This document shows positions 20,726-29,930 of a DNA stretch of 64,000 nucleotides, piece by piece. The notes under the pieces are model-generated. The model was given only the letters and a program-made list of their open reading frames with translations, was not told the DNA's origin and searched no databases. Within the stretch, counting starts at the first letter, position 1. Every line of letters begins with the position of its first letter. The position numbers and the translations under genes were made by a program. This DNA is from Planctomycetota bacterium (GTDB taxonomy: Bacteria > Planctomycetota > OFTM77). Location of the stretch: the NCBI GenBank assembly GCA_029260795.1, contig JAJDCO010000010.1, forward strand, positions 22,164 through 86,163. The letters run 5' to 3'.

Positions 20726-20915
20726 ACTCCACTTGAATCGTGTTTCCGCACGGGCAGACGATGTCGATTTGCTTCACTCGATCGCCGTCTCGTTGAAGCA
20801 TCACGCGAGGTTGGAGGCACGCTGCCTTGGTCTCCTGGCTCGAGGGCTCCTCGAGCTGCTCGAGCGGCGGTGGTTGATAGCGTTGGAAGGGTTGCCGCGA
20901 GCCGGTGTCACTCAT
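20706..20915 (-). CDS. Small conserved-looking protein with CPCG...C motif
   Basis: MSDTGSRQPFQRYQPPP...VKQIDIVCPCGNTIQVECDYDAS; start overlaps the fliA stop (ATGA). Confidence 0.55.
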   Translation of the reverse strand: MSDTGSRQPFQRYQPPPLEQLEEPSSQETKAACLQPRVMLQRDGDRVKQIDIVCPCGNTIQVECDYDAS

Positions 20916-21664
20916 CAAACACCTCGGCTCAACGCGACATGGAGCTGATACAGGGCCCGTGAGTGGAGCTGCGAAACTCGGGACTCGGAGATGCCGAGGA
21001 TCTCGCCGATCTCGCGCAGCAGGAGCTGCTCACGGTAGTACATGATCAGAATGTGTCGCTCGGTATCGGGAAGCGCCTGCATGGCGTCTTTCAGTCGGGT
21101 CTTCTCGTCGGAGAGCGCCGCGGCATCGAACGGGCTGCGCATCGTTGGGTGGCGAAGCACCTGCATCAGGCCTTGGCTCGATTCTCCTTCGAGCGAGGTC
21201 ATCGTCAACGTTCGAGCCGAGAGCATCAGCTCGTCGACTTTCTCGGAGGGAACGTCGAGGGTCACCGCGATGTCGTCGATCGTCGGTGGGTGTCCCATCT
21301 TCTGCTCGAGATCGAGATAGACCTCTTGGAGCTTGCGGACGTCGGCTCGGACCGAGCGCGGCAAGATGTCGTGCTTGCGAAGCTCGTCCAGCACGGCACC
21401 GCGAATCCGGATGAAGGCGTGCGTCTTGAAGGTCACGTTGCGGGAGGGGTCGAACGAGGCAGCCGCCTGCACGAGTCCGACCGCTCCGACCTCGAGGAGG
21501 TCCTCACGATCGAGCCAGTTCGGCAAGCGAATGGCCAGTCGGTCGACGACGTGCTTCACCAACGGGAGGTGGCTCTGGATGAGGTGCTCCCGGTTGAGCG
21601 GCTTCGCCGACTCGTAGCCCCCACGGGCTCGATCGCTGTCACGATGGGTCGGTCGGGTGCTCAT
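20915..21664 (-). CDS. fliA: RNA polymerase sigma factor FliA/WhiG (sigma28)
   Basis: LPNWLDREDLLEVGAVGLVQAAASFDPSRNVTFKTHAFIRIRGAVLDELRKHDILPRSVR; C-terminal LREIGEILGISESRVSQLHSRAL. Confidence 0.95.
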   Translation of the reverse strand: MSTRPTHRDSDRARGGYESAKPLNREHLIQSHLPLVKHVVDRLAIRLPNWLDREDLLEVGAVGLVQAAASFDPSRNVTFKTHAFIRIRGAVLDELRKHDILPRSVRADVRKLQEVYLDLEQKMGHPPTIDDIAVTLDVPSEKVDELMLSARTLTMTSLEGESSQGLMQVLRHPTMRSPFDAAALSDEKTRLKDAMQALPDTERHILIMYYREQLLLREIGEILGISESRVSQLHSRALYQLHVALSRGV

Positions 21665-21914
21665 CAGTCTGTCCAATTCCCCCTGGCATGACTTCCGACA
21701 AGACGGGTCCTTCCTCTTCCTCGGCCAGATGAGTCAGCAGAATCCAGGCTTTTCCCAAGATCCCGCCCACGAGCCATCCGATCAGCGCCGCGATCACGGC
21801 CCGGCGCGCCGAGGTCCCGAAGGGCGCTCGAAAGATCACGCCCGTCAGGAACGTCGCCGCCAAGGCCACCGTGCTGAAGTGGATCGAGATGATCCGCACC
21901 GACGTCTTGCTCAT
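21639..21914 (-). CDS. Small two-TM protein between flhG and fliA
   Basis: MSKTSVRIISIHFSTVALAATFLTGVIF...AVIAALIGWLVGGILGKAWILL; overlaps the start of fliA and the stop of flhG. Confidence 0.6.
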   Translation of the reverse strand: MSKTSVRIISIHFSTVALAATFLTGVIFRAPFGTSARRAVIAALIGWLVGGILGKAWILLTHLAEEEEGPVLSEVMPGGIGQTDEHPTDPS

Positions 21915-22774
21915 GAATCGCCCGCGGTCGCGATCGGCCAGGGCTCGGAGGTCCGCTCATCGGCTTCGCCGATCTCCCGCAGCTGGATCAGAGCATCGGC
22001 GATCGGAGAGATCGCACGCGCCGCCGAGCAGCTCGGGTGCCGCAGAACGAAGGGTGTGCGATGCCGGCTACTCTGGAGCACGAACCGGTCCTCTGGGATC
22101 GAGCCGAGATAGCCCAGCTCGAGGTCCAAGAAGCGCCGCGCCATTCCGGCGAGCTTCTGGTAGGTGCGGACGCCTTCCGAGGCGGTGCGAATGCGATTGA
22201 CGATCAGGTACGGCTTGGTGCGAGTGCCCACGGCGCGCAGGGCTTTCATCACTCCGTAGGCATCCGCCTGCGCCGTCGGATCCGGCTGAGTGACCAGAAT
22301 CGGAGGGCGCGAGGCGCCCAGGAATCCGAGCACGTTGGCGGAAAGACCGGCCGAAGCATCGCCCAGCACGATGTCCTGCTCTCGACCGAAGGCCCGCAGG
22401 GCCTCGAGAAGGCGCTCGCGCGCGGAAGTGGGGAGTGCGGCCAGCCGGGCCAGACCTGAGCCCGCCGGTAGCAGCGTCACGCCGGCCGGTCCGGGCACCA
22501 AACATTCGCGCCAGCCCGATCGCGCCGCGACCACTTGATCCAATGTCCGCTGGCTCCGCAGCCCGAGGACCAGATCCAGGTTGGCCAAGCTGAGATCGAG
22601 ATCGACCAGCCCGACGCGCAGGCCCCGCTGAGCCAACGCGACGCCGAGGTTCGCGACGATCTGCGACTTGCCGACGCCGCCCTTGCCGCTCGCGAAGACC
22701 ACCAGCGAGCCCGCTTCGACCACGGGCGTCCGCTCACGGATCAGTTCGATCAGCCGCTTGGCTTGGTCGTTCAT
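21911..22774 (-). CDS. flhG: FlhG/FleN MinD-type ATPase
   Basis: VVFASGKGGVGKSQIVANLGVALAQRGLRVGLVDLDLSLANLDLVLGL; adjacent to flhF. Confidence 0.92.
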   Translation of the reverse strand: MNDQAKRLIELIRERTPVVEAGSLVVFASGKGGVGKSQIVANLGVALAQRGLRVGLVDLDLSLANLDLVLGLRSQRTLDQVVAARSGWRECLVPGPAGVTLLPAGSGLARLAALPTSARERLLEALRAFGREQDIVLGDASAGLSANVLGFLGASRPPILVTQPDPTAQADAYGVMKALRAVGTRTKPYLIVNRIRTASEGVRTYQKLAGMARRFLDLELGYLGSIPEDRFVLQSSRHRTPFVLRHPSCSAARAISPIADALIQLREIGEADERTSEPWPIATAGDS

Positions 22775-23850
22775 TCCGCCCTCCCGAAGGCTGAGAGCTC
22801 GCGACCGTTCCAGATCCGCGACGCCAGCCGCTCGGCGGACGCGTCCTCGAGGTCCTCGGGTACTTCCTGTCCGTTCGTGACCCAGGCGGTCGGAAGGCGA
22901 GTGCGTTGTGCCAGGTCGACGAGTGGGCCGAGCTGGATCGACTCGTCGATCTTGGTCGCGACCAGACCCGACAGCGGAAGCTCGGCGAACCGGCGGGCAC
23001 TCTCGAGCAGGTTCAAGGGCGAGGCGGTCATGCTCAAGCAGAGAAAATGATCGATCGTCTCGTGATCGGCCAGGAATCCGCAGAGCTGTCGGACCCGCGC
23101 CTCGTCCATCGGGCTGCGTCCGGTGGTGTCGATCAAGATGAGGCGGGCGGTCGAGAGCTCCGAGAGGATGCGGCGAAGATCCTCCGGCGTGAAGGCGACC
23201 CGGCAGGGCACGCGCAGCATGTCGGCATAGGCACGCAGCTGATCGGCCGCCGCGACTCGGTAGGTGTCGATCGTGACGAGCGCCAGGCCTTCGCCGCCGG
23301 CCAGAGCGTAGCGGCCAGCCAGCTTGGCCAGAGTCGTCGTCTTGCCGACCCCCGTCGGTCCGACCAAGCTGACGATTCGAGGACCCGATCCGGCCTCGCG
23401 GCGCAGCTGGGGTACTTTCACCGGAAGGACGCGTCGAAGGGCTGCTTCGACTCCGGCGTCCGTGCGGTCGACGACCCGGCGCCGGAGCTCTCGAGAGAGC
23501 GTTGGGCTGACTCCGGCCATGCGAAGCCTCTTCTCGATCGGGTCGAGCCGGTGAGCGTCATCGCCCTCGCCACGCAGGGCCTCGAGGTCTCGCCGGAGGG
23601 CCTGGAGCTCGTCCCGGAGATCGCTGGGAGCGGTTTCGCGAACGGGCGCTTCTTTTGGCGAGTCGCTCTCCTCGAGCTCGTCCGGCTCGGGCAGCCGAAC
23701 CGTCACCTCGACGCGGTTCCCGAGAAAGGGATGTCGAGCGGAGGCGGCGAGCTCACGATGGGAGACGAACAGCGCCGAGGGCCCGAACTTCGCCTGGGCC
23801 TTCTCGAGGGCCACCCGAAGAGTCGGGGCGATGAACGTGTGATCCGGCAC
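22771..23850 (-). CDS. flhF: Flagellar biosynthesis SRP-type GTPase FlhF
   Basis: IVSLVGPTGVGKTTTLAKLAGRYAL, VTIDTYRVAAADQLRAYADML, LILIDTTGRSPMDEAR. Start likely GTG 23850 (VPDHTFIAPTLRVALEKAQ). Confidence 0.93.
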   Translation of the reverse strand: MPDHTFIAPTLRVALEKAQAKFGPSALFVSHRELAASARHPFLGNRVEVTVRLPEPDELEESDSPKEAPVRETAPSDLRDELQALRRDLEALRGEGDDAHRLDPIEKRLRMAGVSPTLSRELRRRVVDRTDAGVEAALRRVLPVKVPQLRREAGSGPRIVSLVGPTGVGKTTTLAKLAGRYALAGGEGLALVTIDTYRVAAADQLRAYADMLRVPCRVAFTPEDLRRILSELSTARLILIDTTGRSPMDEARVRQLCGFLADHETIDHFLCLSMTASPLNLLESARRFAELPLSGLVATKIDESIQLGPLVDLAQRTRLPTAWVTNGQEVPEDLEDASAERLASRIWNGRELSAFGRAE

Positions 23851-24151
23851 AGTGTCGTTCCGCCGATTACGTTTGCGACGAGCACTCTCGGGCTCGCGCC
23901 GATCGCGACGCCCGGGCGGCCTGCCCAGCTCGATCACGGGACGGGGCCTGGGTACTCCATCGAGAATCGAGGGGCTTCGACCTTAAGGTCGGTTCTTCGG
24001 GAAAGCCGCCGGGGCGGGGGCTTTGCGTAGGACGCGTCGAATCGTCAGGTTCGGGGGGCCGGACGCAAGGCCGAGCGTCCTCGCCTTGGTGTTCTCGATG
24101 TTCTCGGTGGTCGGTCCTTCCGTCGAGCGGTGGACGTGTGCCGACATCTCT

Positions 24152-24176
24152 CAGTGCCTCTTTGGGAGAGACACTG
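24152..24176 (-). terminator. Hairpin just downstream of flhA
   Basis: CAGTGCCTCT-TTGGG-AGAGACACTG, 10-bp arms with one mismatch, about 43 nt after the flhA stop. Confidence 0.4.
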
Positions 24177-24218
24177 CCACGGAGCTGACGGACCGCGAGT
24201 CGGCGGTGAGGCCGGTCG

Positions 24219-26336
24219 TCATCGATCGACGCGTTGCAGCCCATCGGCCTGGGATCCGACGACGGCGACACCCTCGGGATGCTGGATCGTGGCGACGACC
24301 TCGAGGCGTTTCACCTCGGACACCTCGCCGTAGGACAAGACCGGAAGCCGGGGCACCATGCCTTGGAGCATCTCGACCATCAGACGCCGAATCTGAGGGC
24401 GGACGAGCATCACGGGGTCGATCCCCCTCGCCACGAGCTCGGAGGCCTGAGCTTGGATCTCGGTGACGATTCGCGACATGAGCTCGGAAGGCAACGGGCT
24501 CGCCGTTCCGGACTGAGCGTCGATGAGCTGACTCTCCAAGCCGAATTCGAGCGTGATCGAAGGGAGGCGCCCGTCGCGATCGAGCAGCGGCTCCCAGATG
24601 GCGCGCGCGATGCTGAATCGCACCGCTTCGGTGAGCGCTTCGACGTCTTTGCTTTGCTGGGCGGTGGGCCCGAGGGCTTCGTAGATGGCTTGCAGACCCC
24701 GAATCGAGATGCCTTCGCGGAGCAGCCGTCGGAGCACTTGGTGAATCTGGGCGAGGGTCAGGAGGTTGGGGGTGAGCTCTTCGACGGTCGTCGGGGCGCG
24801 GCCCTTCAAGCCGTCAGTGAGCTCGCGCACGTCGTCGAGCGTCAACAGCTCGTGGGCGGTCTGGCGCAGCACCTCCTTCAGGTGCGTGATGAGTACGGAC
24901 GGCGCGTCGATGACCGTGAAGTTGAGGAACTCTGCCTCGGCGCGGTGAGCCGCCGTGATCCACTTGGCGGGCAACCCGAAGACGGGATCGACAGTATCGC
25001 GTCCCGTGATCGTGCCTTCGGCGATGCCGGGGTCGAGGGCGAGGAAGTGATCGATCATCACGGAGCCGCGCGCGACCTCGTGATCCGAGATCAGGATGCG
25101 ATAGGTCGACGGATCGAGCTGGAGGTTGTCCTTCACTCGCACGGGCGGTACCACGATCCCGAGTGAGCGCGCGAACTCTCGCCGAATGCCGGTGATCTGA
25201 GCGATCAAGCCTTGATCGCGGTCCTGGACGAGCGGGATCAGGCGGTAGCCCACCTCGATGCTGATGCGATCGACGTTCAAGAGCTCCTCCAGCTCGTGAC
25301 CGCCCTCCTCGGCATCGAGCTCTTCGGCGTCGCCGCTCAGGCTCTCGTCGTCCTCGTTGTCGGCCGTCTGAACGGCGGCCCGCCAGAGGAGGCCGAGCGT
25401 GCCGGCGAGCAGCAGGAAGGGTAGCGTCGGCAATCCGGGAACGAGCGCGAGGCTGGCCAGCAGGAGGGCGCCGCCACCCAGAGCACTGCTCTTGTTTCGA
25501 AACTGCTCGATCAGGTCGTCGGCGAGGTGGGTATCGGTGGAGGCCTTGGTGACGATGATACCGCCGGAGGTGGAGAGGATCAGGGCGGGGATCTGGCTGA
25601 CCAGGCCGTCACCGATCGTCAAGACGGTATAGCGACTGATGGCCTCGACGATGCCGAGGTTCCCTTGCAGCCCGATCGCGATGCCACCGATGATGTTGAC
25701 GGCCGTGATGATGAGCCCGGCGATCGCGTCACCGCGCACGAACTTGCTGGCACCGTCCATGGCGCCGTAGAAGTCCGCCTCCTCCGTGATGCGCTTCCGG
25801 CGCTCGCGTGCCTCGTCCTCGGTGATCAGCCCCGAGTTCAGGTCGGCGTCGATGCTCATCTGCTTGCCGGGCATCGCATCCAAGGTGAACCGGGCCGCGA
25901 CCTCGGAGATGCGGCCCGCACCTTTGGTGATCACGACGAACTGGATGATCACCAGGATCAGGAAGATCACGATGCCCACCGCGACCTGGCCGCCGACCAC
26001 GAAGTTTCCGAAGGCCTCGATCGTCTCGCCGGCATCTCCTTGCAGGAGGATCAGTCGGGTCGAGGCCACGTTGAGCGACAGTCGGAAGATGGCGGAGAAC
26101 AAGAGCACCGACGGGTAAGTCGAGAACTCGAGCGCCTCGCGCATGTTGAGGGAGACGAGCAGGATGACGATCGCGCTCGAGAGGTTGAGCGCGAGCAAGA
26201 GATCCAAGAAGAAGGTCGGGAGTGGGACGAGCAGCGTCACCAGCACCATGACGACGCCCAGCGACATCACCATATCGCGGCGGCGACGCACGGTGGCGCT
26301 CGGCTGCGAAAGGGCGGATGTCGGGGTGTCGGCCAT
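24219..26336 (-). CDS. flhA: Flagellar biosynthesis protein FlhA
   Basis: LDLLLALNLSSAIVILLVSLNMREALEFSTYPSVLLFSAIFRLSLNVASTRLIL...GAMDGASKFVRGDAIAGLIITAVNIIGG. Confidence 0.97.
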   Translation of the reverse strand: MADTPTSALSQPSATVRRRRDMVMSLGVVMVLVTLLVPLPTFFLDLLLALNLSSAIVILLVSLNMREALEFSTYPSVLLFSAIFRLSLNVASTRLILLQGDAGETIEAFGNFVVGGQVAVGIVIFLILVIIQFVVITKGAGRISEVAARFTLDAMPGKQMSIDADLNSGLITEDEARERRKRITEEADFYGAMDGASKFVRGDAIAGLIITAVNIIGGIAIGLQGNLGIVEAISRYTVLTIGDGLVSQIPALILSTSGGIIVTKASTDTHLADDLIEQFRNKSSALGGGALLLASLALVPGLPTLPFLLLAGTLGLLWRAAVQTADNEDDESLSGDAEELDAEEGGHELEELLNVDRISIEVGYRLIPLVQDRDQGLIAQITGIRREFARSLGIVVPPVRVKDNLQLDPSTYRILISDHEVARGSVMIDHFLALDPGIAEGTITGRDTVDPVFGLPAKWITAAHRAEAEFLNFTVIDAPSVLITHLKEVLRQTAHELLTLDDVRELTDGLKGRAPTTVEELTPNLLTLAQIHQVLRRLLREGISIRGLQAIYEALGPTAQQSKDVEALTEAVRFSIARAIWEPLLDRDGRLPSITLEFGLESQLIDAQSGTASPLPSELMSRIVTEIQAQASELVARGIDPVMLVRPQIRRLMVEMLQGMVPRLPVLSYGEVSEVKRLEVVATIQHPEGVAVVGSQADGLQRVDR

Positions 26337-26491
26337 GGTGACGTGAGCTCTCGTTTCGGGGACCCAGATGACGGCAGACCTCGGCTCCGGGCCGTCGGTA
26401 CCGCCGTATCCTCCTTATCGACCCCGCGAGTGAATTCCTGGAGGTTCGCCAGGAGCTGAACTTCCTGCGCATCAGGGGCAAGCGCGCTCGG

Positions 26492-27562
26492 TCAGACGGT
26501 CTGAGGGCGTCGGATGAGAAGGGCGAGGATCTCGGCGATCGCGCGGAAGAGGCTCTCGGGGATCTCGGAGCCCACCTCGGCTTGGCGATAGAGCAACCGA
26601 GCCAGCTCGGGCTTGTGAACGACCGGGCAGTTCGCCCGCTCGGCGGCGGCCCGAATGCGGAGGGCGATGTAGCCCTGACCTTTGGCGACCACCTGGGGGG
26701 CCGGGTCTTCGCCTTCGTCGTAGCGGAGCGCGACCGCGTAGTGAGTCGGGTTGACGATCACGACCGTCGCGGTCTCCACCTCCGCGATCATGCGATTGCG
26801 GGAGAACTCTCGCTGGCGTTGGCGAATGCGACGCTTGACCTCGGGATTACCCTCGGACTGCTTGCCTTCCTCTTTCACCTCTTCCTTCGTCATCTTCAGA
26901 TCCTTCTCGAACTGCCACCGCTGGTAGAGCAGGTCGAAGATCGAGAGGACCAGGAGAGATCCGGCCACGCGCCAGAGAAGAGTTAGGATCGAGCCGCCGA
27001 GGTGATCGACCACGTGCCGGATGTCGGCATCGACGAGCGGGACAGCCGATTCCCAGACCGATTGGAGCGTCAGCCAGACGATCGAGCCCAGCAGGATGAA
27101 CTTGAAAATGGCCGTGATCACCTTGACGACCGAGCGCATCGAGAAGAACTTCTTCCATCCCTGCCCCGGGTTGAGGCGCATGAGGTCGGGGATCAGCTTC
27201 TCTGGGGCGAACAAGAACTTGGTCTGCAGCATCCCGATCACGACGGCGATGAGGAAGCCGGACAGGAGAAGCGGGAATGCCAGCGTGAAAGCGCTCTCGA
27301 TGATCACGCTCGTCAGAGCTTGTCCGTAGTTCTGGTAAAGGGGAGCGACGGGTTCGCGAATGGTCTCGAAGGCACTGCGTGTCAAGGCTCTCAGGCCGGA
27401 CACGATCCCGGACCCCAAGTTCGTGAACAGCCCGGCAAAGGCGAGCAGGATCAGGGCCGTCTGCATCTCCTTACTGATCGGGATCTGACCCTTCCGTCGC
27501 GCATCACCGCGCTTCTTCGGAGTCGCGGACTCGGTCTTCTCGGCGAAATCGTCCGTCGCCAC
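26492..27562 (-). CDS. flhB: Flagellar biosynthesis protein FlhB
   Basis: EKTESATPKKRGDARRKGQIPISKEM; autocleavage NPTH motif VIVNPTHYAVALRYD. Confidence 0.97.
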   Translation of the reverse strand: MATDDFAEKTESATPKKRGDARRKGQIPISKEMQTALILLAFAGLFTNLGSGIVSGLRALTRSAFETIREPVAPLYQNYGQALTSVIIESAFTLAFPLLLSGFLIAVVIGMLQTKFLFAPEKLIPDLMRLNPGQGWKKFFSMRSVVKVITAIFKFILLGSIVWLTLQSVWESAVPLVDADIRHVVDHLGGSILTLLWRVAGSLLVLSIFDLLYQRWQFEKDLKMTKEEVKEEGKQSEGNPEVKRRIRQRQREFSRNRMIAEVETATVVIVNPTHYAVALRYDEGEDPAPQVVAKGQGYIALRIRAAAERANCPVVHKPELARLLYRQAEVGSEIPESLFRAIAEILALLIRRPQTV

Positions 27563-27574
27563 GCCGGCCTCCCG

Positions 27575-28354
27575 TTAACCGCCGCTGAGCCCGGCCAGCA
27601 GCCGAGAGTTCATCTGCTCGAAGAGGGCCTTCAGTGCGGGCAGGAAGTGCGGAAGGCTCAACCAGACCAGCCCGAAGCCGGCCAGGACGCGCAACGGAAA
27701 CCCGATCTCGAGGACGTGAAATCCCTGGACCACGCGCGCCAGGAGGGCGATGCCGACCGAGAGCACGAACGAGACGATCATCATCGGAGCCACGAGGGCG
27801 ATGGCAATGTTGAGCGTGACGCTGAACAGCGAGGCCGCTTGCCAAGCCAGGTCGGTGAAGCGAGTGAGCCCCATCTCACCAATGCTCACGATGTCGTAGC
27901 TGCGGATCAAGCTGAGCAGCACGGCATGGACCGCGCCGCTGGCCAGAAAGACTAGCGCGGCCGTGTAGCGGTAGAAGGTCGCGATCACGATGCTCTGCTG
28001 CCGATTGATCGGATCGATTGTGGCGGTGAATCCGAAGCCCATCTCGAAGCCGAGGATGGCGCCCACCAAGACCACCACCTCGAAGAGCGTCCGAAGCACG
28101 AAGCCCATCCAGAGGCCGACCGCCATCTCGGAGATGCTGGCGAGGATCCACGAGTCCGGAATGGGATCGATGGTGCCGAAGCCGCGCGTACAGAAGAGGA
28201 CCACGCTCAATACCAGGATGAGCGCGAAGCGCGCCTCGCGGGGCACTCCCTCATCGCCGAGCACCGGAACCAGCAGGAAGAAGCCGCTCAACCGGATCAG
28301 GTAGAGGCCATAGATCGGAGCCGCACGCTCGAGCATGGGCAAGAGTTCGTCCAT
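27575..28354 (-). CDS. fliR: Flagellar biosynthesis protein FliR
   Basis: ISEMAVGLWMGFVLRTLFEVVVLVGAILGFEMGFGFTATIDPINRQQS. Confidence 0.93.
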   Translation of the reverse strand: MDELLPMLERAAPIYGLYLIRLSGFFLLVPVLGDEGVPREARFALILVLSVVLFCTRGFGTIDPIPDSWILASISEMAVGLWMGFVLRTLFEVVVLVGAILGFEMGFGFTATIDPINRQQSIVIATFYRYTAALVFLASGAVHAVLLSLIRSYDIVSIGEMGLTRFTDLAWQAASLFSVTLNIAIALVAPMMIVSFVLSVGIALLARVVQGFHVLEIGFPLRVLAGFGLVWLSLPHFLPALKALFEQMNSRLLAGLSGG

Positions 28355-28367
28355 GGGGGCGCGCTCC

Positions 28368-28637
28368 TCAGGCCAGCCAACGACTGAGATCTTTGAGAAC
28401 GCTCAGCGAGAAATCGACCAGGTAGCGGAGCAGCAAGGGAGTGAGAACGAAGAGCGCGCCCATGATGGTCAGGATCTTGGCGATCTGAGTCATCGACTGC
28501 TCCTGAATGCTGGTGATCGTCTGGAAGATGCTCACCAACAACCCGACCGCCAGGCCGAGTACCAGGATCGGAGCCGCCAGAACGACCGTCGTGACCAGCA
28601 CGTTCTTGATCAGATAGAGGATCGTGTCTTCACTCAT
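28368..28637 (-). CDS. fliQ: Flagellar biosynthesis protein FliQ
   Basis: 89 aa, two TM; LAAPILVLGLAVGLLVSIFQTITSIQEQSMTQIAKIL. Confidence 0.95.
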   Translation of the reverse strand: MSEDTILYLIKNVLVTTVVLAAPILVLGLAVGLLVSIFQTITSIQEQSMTQIAKILTIMGALFVLTPLLLRYLVDFSLSVLKDLSRWLA

Positions 28638-28647
28638 GAGGCGCTCC

Positions 28648-29550
28648 TCAGATGGCCACGCTGCGCACGACCGAGCCGATCAGCAGGCTCCAGCCGTCCA
28701 CCAGGACGAAGAGCAGGATCTTCAGCGGCGTCGAGATGACGACCGGCGGCAGCATGAACATGCCCATCGAGATCAGCACGCTCGCAATCACCAGGTCGAT
28801 CACGAGGAAGGGCAAGAAGATCACGAAGCCCATCTGGAATCCCACCCGGACCTCGCTCAGGACGAAGGCGGGAATCAGAACCATCAAAGGAAGCTGCTCG
28901 GCATCGAGCGGTCGAGGCTCGGCCTCATCCGTCAATGAGCCGTCGTCGGCTGCCTCCCCTTGCGGGCTATTCAGGTTCACGATCTGTGCGAACAGCTCGG
29001 CGTCCGGTCCCTGTACGTGCCGGGCCAGGAACTTGCGCAGCGGCGGCTCGGCTTCCTGGAGGAGCTGCTGGAAGCCGAAGCCCTCTCGCCCCTCCAGGTA
29101 GGGGCCCAAGGCCTTCTCGTGGATGTCGGTCAAGGTCGGTGCCATCACGCAGATCGTGAGGAACAACGCCATTCCGGTCATGATCGTGTTCGGGGGGAGC
29201 TCCTGAATCCCCACGGCACGACGGACGAACGACAGCACGATCAAGATGCGCGTGAACGAGGTCAGCGTCAGGAGGAGGGCGGGAACCAGCGTGAGGGCCG
29301 TGAGCATGAAGAGAATCGAGATCGCAGAGGCGGTGTTCTCTCCGGCATTCTCGCCGTCCCGAAACTGAATCGAGACCAGCGAGCGATCGCCGCCATTCGG
29401 CGACACCGACTCGATGCCCGTGCTCGTCGCCTCATCCGAAGGCGAGCTCTCCGATTCGACGGGAGACTTGGCCTCGCCGCCAAACTCCTGGGCCTGGGCG
29501 GGTGCGAGGAGACCCAGCCACAGCAGGGCACCGAGGTGGAGCGCCCTCAC
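28648..29550 (-). CDS. fliP: Flagellar biosynthesis protein FliP
   Basis: ILFMLTALTLVPALLLTLTSFTRILIVLSFVRRAVGIQELPPNTIMTGMALFLT...FQMGFVIFLPFLVIDLVIASVLISMGMFMLPPVVISTPLKILLFVLVDGW. GTG start overlaps the fliO stop. Confidence 0.96.
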   Translation of the reverse strand: MRALHLGALLWLGLLAPAQAQEFGGEAKSPVESESSPSDEATSTGIESVSPNGGDRSLVSIQFRDGENAGENTASAISILFMLTALTLVPALLLTLTSFTRILIVLSFVRRAVGIQELPPNTIMTGMALFLTICVMAPTLTDIHEKALGPYLEGREGFGFQQLLQEAEPPLRKFLARHVQGPDAELFAQIVNLNSPQGEAADDGSLTDEAEPRPLDAEQLPLMVLIPAFVLSEVRVGFQMGFVIFLPFLVIDLVIASVLISMGMFMLPPVVISTPLKILLFVLVDGWSLLIGSVVRSVAI

Positions 29551-29930
29551 GCTTCGACCTCTTGGGCAGCGAGAAGGGTCTCGCGCCGGAGCTCGCGGAG
29601 GAAGCGGGGTGTCTCGGCATCGCCGGCGTTCTCTTCGGTGATCTCGACCAAGAGCTGGACAGTGTCGGGTCCGACTCCGAGCACCAGGAGGTGATCGTGC
29701 ACCTTGGCGACGGTGAGGGAGCGTCGCCCGCCCAGCGGAACGGAGTCGACGATCTTGAGAATCCGTTGAGCTCGACTGGGCCGGCGCCAGGTGCCTTGGG
29801 TGAGGCGGCGGATCACGAGCACGGCTCCGACGCCGACCAGCAGCACGCACACCAGAGCGAAGCCGAGGGCTTGAAACAGAGTGTCGATGGTCTGCCCAGC
29901 CGACTCACCGAGCAACGCTTCCTCGTTCAT
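29547..29930 (-). CDS. fliO: Flagellar biosynthetic protein FliO
   Basis: Short protein, one TM, then ILKIVDSVPLGGRRSLTVAKVHDHLLVLGVGPDTVQLL; position upstream of fliP. Start chosen at MNEEALL. Confidence 0.8.
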   Translation of the reverse strand: MNEEALLGESAGQTIDTLFQALGFALVCVLLVGVGAVLVIRRLTQGTWRRPSRAQRILKIVDSVPLGGRRSLTVAKVHDHLLVLGVGPDTVQLLVEITEENAGDAETPRFLRELRRETLLAAQEVEA

